DNA of 64,000 nt, from NCBI GenBank assembly GCA_035235625.1, contig CP141141.1:21883968-21947967 (forward strand), written 5' to 3'. The DNA is from Saururus chinensis (Eukaryota > Streptophyta > Magnoliopsida > Piperales > Saururaceae). A program made the position numbers and the translations under genes. The notes under the pieces are model-generated. The model was given only the letters and a program-made list of their open reading frames with translations, was not told where the DNA came from and made no database searches. Below are positions 60,311 to 64,000 of the stretch, one piece after another; the stretch's first letter is position 1; every line of letters begins with the position of its first letter.

Positions 60311-62673
60311 TGTCATGCCCTAGCACAAGCCACTGCTAACCCGAACCCAGTCCAAGGAGGAAGTGGTACACGATGCAATGAGTTAAGTAGAAACGTAGAA
60401 GACTTAACTCTTTCTTGGGTGAAACACCTATCATTGTTCCTACATAACTTGTGTCAATGAGCATTATATCCCATACACATGAAACAACCATTGGTGGATG
60501 TCTCACAATTGAGAAAAAGAATGAAACCCGCTTAACCAAGACAATCCCTTGCGAGGAAGATCCAAATTCCTAGAAAGGAAAACTAGAGTGGTATGGGTTA
60601 TTTCCCTAACTGGGAAGGTACCCCCTGCTCATCCAGGACAATCCTTGCGGGATGGTCCGAAATCCTAAAAAAGGAAAACTAAAGCAGCTTGGTAAGCCAT
60701 TGCACATGGACATAGCATCCTGGATTCTCAGGGTCCTAATAACACATTAGTTTAACTCACATAGCAAATCCGCTCATCTCAACCCGGAGAGGCAACAAGG
60801 CCCCAAAGGAATGTAAAATGAAAACTTGTCCTTTCAGATGTAAAACCGATTCAATAAGCCTCCGAAAGACTAATCCAACAACCGATGACATCAAATTGCA
60901 TCCAATCGGTTAATCACAGTTAAAATGAGAAATCATTGCTTATAAAGCATTTTTATGATACATGCGCCATGATACATATGAGAGCAAAGTCTAACAAATG
61001 TAAGCACAATTAAACATACTCAAATAAGTCCGTATGTACATGTAACATGGTCCATTTGTGACAAATGAAATCGTGTATGTACAATGCATACTAGTGTTCA
61101 TACTTAAGCTAAAACATGTGAAACATGAATCACCTAAAATCAATGTGACATGTGCAAGCATACATAAATTATCATGGTTAATACCTACTAGAATCATAGA
61201 GTAATTATGAAGAAATTATCAAACATGGATATAAAACAAGTAGAATATCATACTAAAACTAGACAAGTATAGTCATATTCATGCTTGAGCTAAATCATAA
61301 TTCAAAGATGGTTCTTATGAAATCACAATAGCATTTATAGGTGATCATAACTCACTATAGTCATAAAGAATTAGATTTAAGAGAAGAGAACAAGCAATGA
61401 CCAAAATCCACAAAAATAGGCCAAAATCACAAAATTGTAGTACAACCATTCGAACGCCCTGGCAGGCTGTTTGAATGCCTAGCAGGCTGTTTGAACGCCG
61501 GGCTGTTCGATTGGCTAGATAGACCTTTCGAACAGCTCGCCGTTCGAATGCCCTATTTGTCAGTTCAAATGCACGTAACAATTCACTTTTCTGGTTCGTC
61601 ATCAACCTTCCAAAATTCAAACAAAGAACATTCCAAAATTCTATATAAATTCAAAATTCACCATAGATCCTCATATAATCAAAATCTAAAACATGATGGA
61701 TCTACTCTGTTTCATGCTTAATTACAAAAAAATAACTATAAATTGCATGCTTTTAACAAATCACCATTAAACCTCAAAATGTAGTAAGAACCCAAATAAA
61801 TCTATAATCATGCAATCCATTGAAGAAAACCACACAAGGTAAAAATTCCTTACCTCTTTGAAGCCTTTGAATCTATGAAAGAGCTTTAATGCTCAAGAAA
61901 TCCTACCCAAAAATTAGGGTTTTAAGTTAAACCTACTTAAAATTAGCTAATAGACTCAAATCAACTTGAAAATGGATAGATTTAGGATATTCTTAGGTTA
62001 AAAACGAAAAACACCTAGTTAGGGTTTTAAATCAAAATTAAAATCAAGATCTTTATGTAAGAAATTAAGACTAGATAAGGGAAATGTAGATAGAAGTGAT
62101 TAAGACCAAAATTGAAAGATTAAGGATGATTAAGAGCAGAAAATACACCTTAAACCAAGTTTCTCCTTTGGAAAATGGGGTTAAAGCACTTCCTCCCTTC
62201 TAACATAGCACTTCCCCATTAGGCTAATAGGCTAGGGTTTCCTTTTATAGTAAGGGTTTTGGGCTAGGTTTATAAACTATTTGGATAGATAATACGTCAA
62301 AATGCCCTATGTGGCTAATTAAGTTTATTTTTAGTTCAAAAAATGAATTTAATCACACCCAATCCCACTTAAATAAAATAACAGAATTGTAGAGGATCAA
62401 ATGGGCCGCATGCCGTCTAACATTGATGTGGGGCCCACAGTAGGGTCCACTCCCATATTTAAGGAAAAAATAGAATAAAATGCCATAAAATTGGTAAAAA
62501 TTGGATAAATCAAGTTTGACACTAATACTTATAGAAATGAAATTAAACCTTATTAGAGTCATAATTACTAACCCATAACCCCAAAATTAAATCAAATCGG
62601 CGAATAAGTAAAAATCACACAAATTTACATAATTAAAAAGGAAATTAAATCAAATAAAATTAGAGATCTTGCA
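60311..62673 (-). mobile_element. Solo LTR C (same group as A), 2.36 kb, with TSD
   Basis: Starts TGTCATGCCCTAGC and ends GAGATCTTGCA on the plus strand; flanked by a perfect 5-bp duplication CTCCT (60306-60310, 62674-62678). Aligns with A over most of its length (for example GTCTCACAATTGAGAAAA and CTAGACAAGTATAGTCAT) but lacks about 0.7 kb corresponding to roughly 31.9-32.65 kb of A. A minus-strand TATA box (complement of 62241-62250) matches A and B in position. Confidence 0.88.
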
Positions 62674-62879
62674 CTCCTTCCCCCTGATCAGCTCCCCCCT
62701 CCACTTGGCATCCTTTTCCTCTAGCCCTAGCTCCCCTGCCCCCCCTACTGCCAGCAGAAACAAGAGGGGCGGATCCCCTCCTACCCCTGCTCTCCCCTAC
62801 TATTGCCAGAGTAGGAGGGGTCTCCCCTTCCACGACCTGGCTCCCTCTTGCCTCACCCTACCTTCGATATGAATTTTTT

Positions 62880-63368
62880 AATAGCAATGTTCTTAAATGT
62901 GTCGCTATAGTGATGCACAAAAAGTGTCCCTAATGAGAGGTTTTTTAATTTTTAAATAGTCTTCAATATTAGTTATGCTTTAGAATGTGTCACTAATAAT
63001 ACATTATTAGTGACATTTGTTGCTAATAACAAGCTTTAGTGACATAAAAAAATGTCGCTAATAGCATAATGCAAAGAGAATGCACCGCTAATAGATTAGT
63101 ATTAGCGATGCAAAGAAAATGTCGCTAATATATTACTATTAGTGACAGAAAAAGAAAGTGACTAATAGATTACTATTAGCAATGCAAAAAAAGCATCACT
63201 AGTAGATTACTATTAGCGACGCAAAGAAAAGTGTCACTAATAACAATATTATTAGCGACATTTTTTAATATACATCATTTTGGCAGTTGTGATGAGACAT
63301 TGTTCTTAGCGTTTAGTGATTCTTTTTAAGCATGCTAATAACTATTAGCAATACTTTTTATTATAGTG
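62880..63368. repeat. CACTA right subterminal repeats (TTAGCGACGC)
   Basis: Many copies of ATTAGCGAYGCAAAGAAA and its inverse GTCGCTAATA in both orientations up to the terminal CACTA. The core word differs from the left side (TTTGCGATGC), which is noted as a finding. Confidence 0.75.
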
Positions 63369-63575
63369 AATTCAATTTTACACACACCCACCACCCGCAC
63401 CGATGGGTTGGTGTGTCATTGATGATATATACAAAAGATTGGGCTCCCAGACACACATTCCCACCACTATTTGGGGTTCAAAACCCCTAATGTGCTAGTT
63501 GGAGAGACTTGAGTGAAACCCAATGTCTCTTAGAAACTCTAAGTTTCCATTTGCAAGTCATGGACATATTGATGA
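63369..63575. other. Unassigned DNA right of the CACTA element
   Basis: About 200 bp with CACACACCCACCACC near the start. No gene is recognised; it would have been continuous with the DNA left of 56543 before insertion. Confidence 0.4.
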
Positions 63576-64000
63576 TTACCGTTGGTGACGCCGATCACTC
63601 ATTGGTGACTTCATTAACATGTGAGTGGGCACCAACTGTAACCCTGATCGTTCATCGATGAGTTCACCGACATGTTGTAGGGTCACCAACAGTAACTCAA
63701 CGTTCTCAAATTCAAGTGTGATCATATGAAGCCTAGAGAATTTTACATCTTTGGTTCCCTCATTGTACTTTACAAGTTTATCCCAAACTAGTTTAGTAGA
63801 TGTACAATTAGAAATCAATCTATGCTAACTTTTCTCTACCACATTAAACAATGCACTCCAAGCTTTCCAATTAGGATTAACCAATTTTAACTCATTCTCA
63901 TCCCAATAACACTCATTTTTTAGAATTTCTTTGCCATCCTTGCCCTTGGTCATTGGAGGACTCTAATCCTTAATCACAACTTTCCATACATTTACATCTA
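63576..64000 (-). pseudogene. Copia gag (UBN2-type) remnant, runs off right edge
   Basis: On the minus strand the phrase STKLVWDKLVKYNEGTKDVK followed by FSRLHMITLEFENVE matches the copia gag pattern (A/S-x-W-D-x-L...EGT..VK..R/K...). Upstream, NPNWKAWSALFNVV also fits gag. It is a broken fragment; the rest of the element would lie to the right. Confidence 0.7.

Larger units (their letters stand above)
56543..63368. mobile_element. CACTA-type element with nested insertions, 3-bp TSD
   Basis: The left end is CACTATAACAAAAAAGAC and the inverted right end CACTATAATAAAAAGTAT; AAT flanks both sides (56540-56542, 63369-63371). CACTA termini with a 3-bp duplication are diagnostic of CMC/En-Spm transposons. 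After removing the hAT-like insert and solo LTR C the element is about 1.7 kb, with no transposase, so it is non-autonomous. Its middle is a pyrimidine-rich CCCCTCC tract (60.1-60.3 and 62.7-62.87 kb). Confidence 0.8.

Noticed and set aside
1-64000. A previously undescribed functional system
   Set aside because: Every coherent block resolves into plant genes of known type, fossil transposons or simple repeats; the only unassigned gene candidate is the 43.9-kb ORF, and nothing around it suggests a partner.

Overview
The window is nuclear DNA from a flowering plant. It carries a 13-exon cytosolic glutamine synthetase gene and an Arabidopsis-like ankyrin/PGG-type gene, both with spliceosomal introns, set in AT-rich intergenic DNA crowded with plant transposable elements: copia, chromovirus gypsy, large solo LTRs, CACTA, hAT-like, Stowaway-like and Tourist-like. 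Nothing bacterial or organellar is present. I cannot name the species; a woody dicot or magnoliid is only a guess.

Layout. 1-1.5 kb: the 5' half of an ankyrin-repeat gene on the minus strand, running off the left edge. 1.6-18.3 kb: intergenic DNA with foldback MITEs, Stowaway-like elements, an hAT-like element with a perfect 8-bp target duplication nested in a foldback element, a 549-bp-offset tandem duplication, and two GGGTCGGG-rich elements. 18.6-22.7 kb: glutamine synthetase GS1 on the plus strand, 357 codons, with a TATA box, one GC-AG intron and two Stowaway MITEs in introns. 23.7-30.3 kb: remains of a Ty3/gypsy element split by a 5.5-kb Ty1/copia element. 31.8-34.8 kb: a 3.06-kb solo LTR with a perfect target duplication. 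35.6-37.3 kb: a plus-strand LTR-like segment with a 14-bp minisatellite. 38-41.3 kb: TIR elements, including a Tourist-like one. 43.8-44.3 kb: a small GC-rich ORF of unknown function with its own TATA box. 46.5-55.4 kb: a second solo LTR of the same group, into which a 5.3-kb chromodomain-bearing gypsy element (Reina-like) has inserted. 56.5-63.4 kb: a CACTA-type element that received an hAT-like element (itself holding another solo LTR and two Stowaway-like MITEs) and a third solo LTR. 63.6-64 kb: a copia gag remnant.

The host genes number two certain (ankyrin gene, GS1) and one doubtful (43.9 kb). The genes do not form a pathway together. GS1 assimilates ammonium in the cytosol; the ankyrin protein is probably membrane-bound. 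No previously undescribed functional system was found. The most informative features are the order of nested insertions, reconstructed from target-site duplications, the GC-AG intron in GS1, and several family-specific minisatellites inside LTRs and a retroelement leader.
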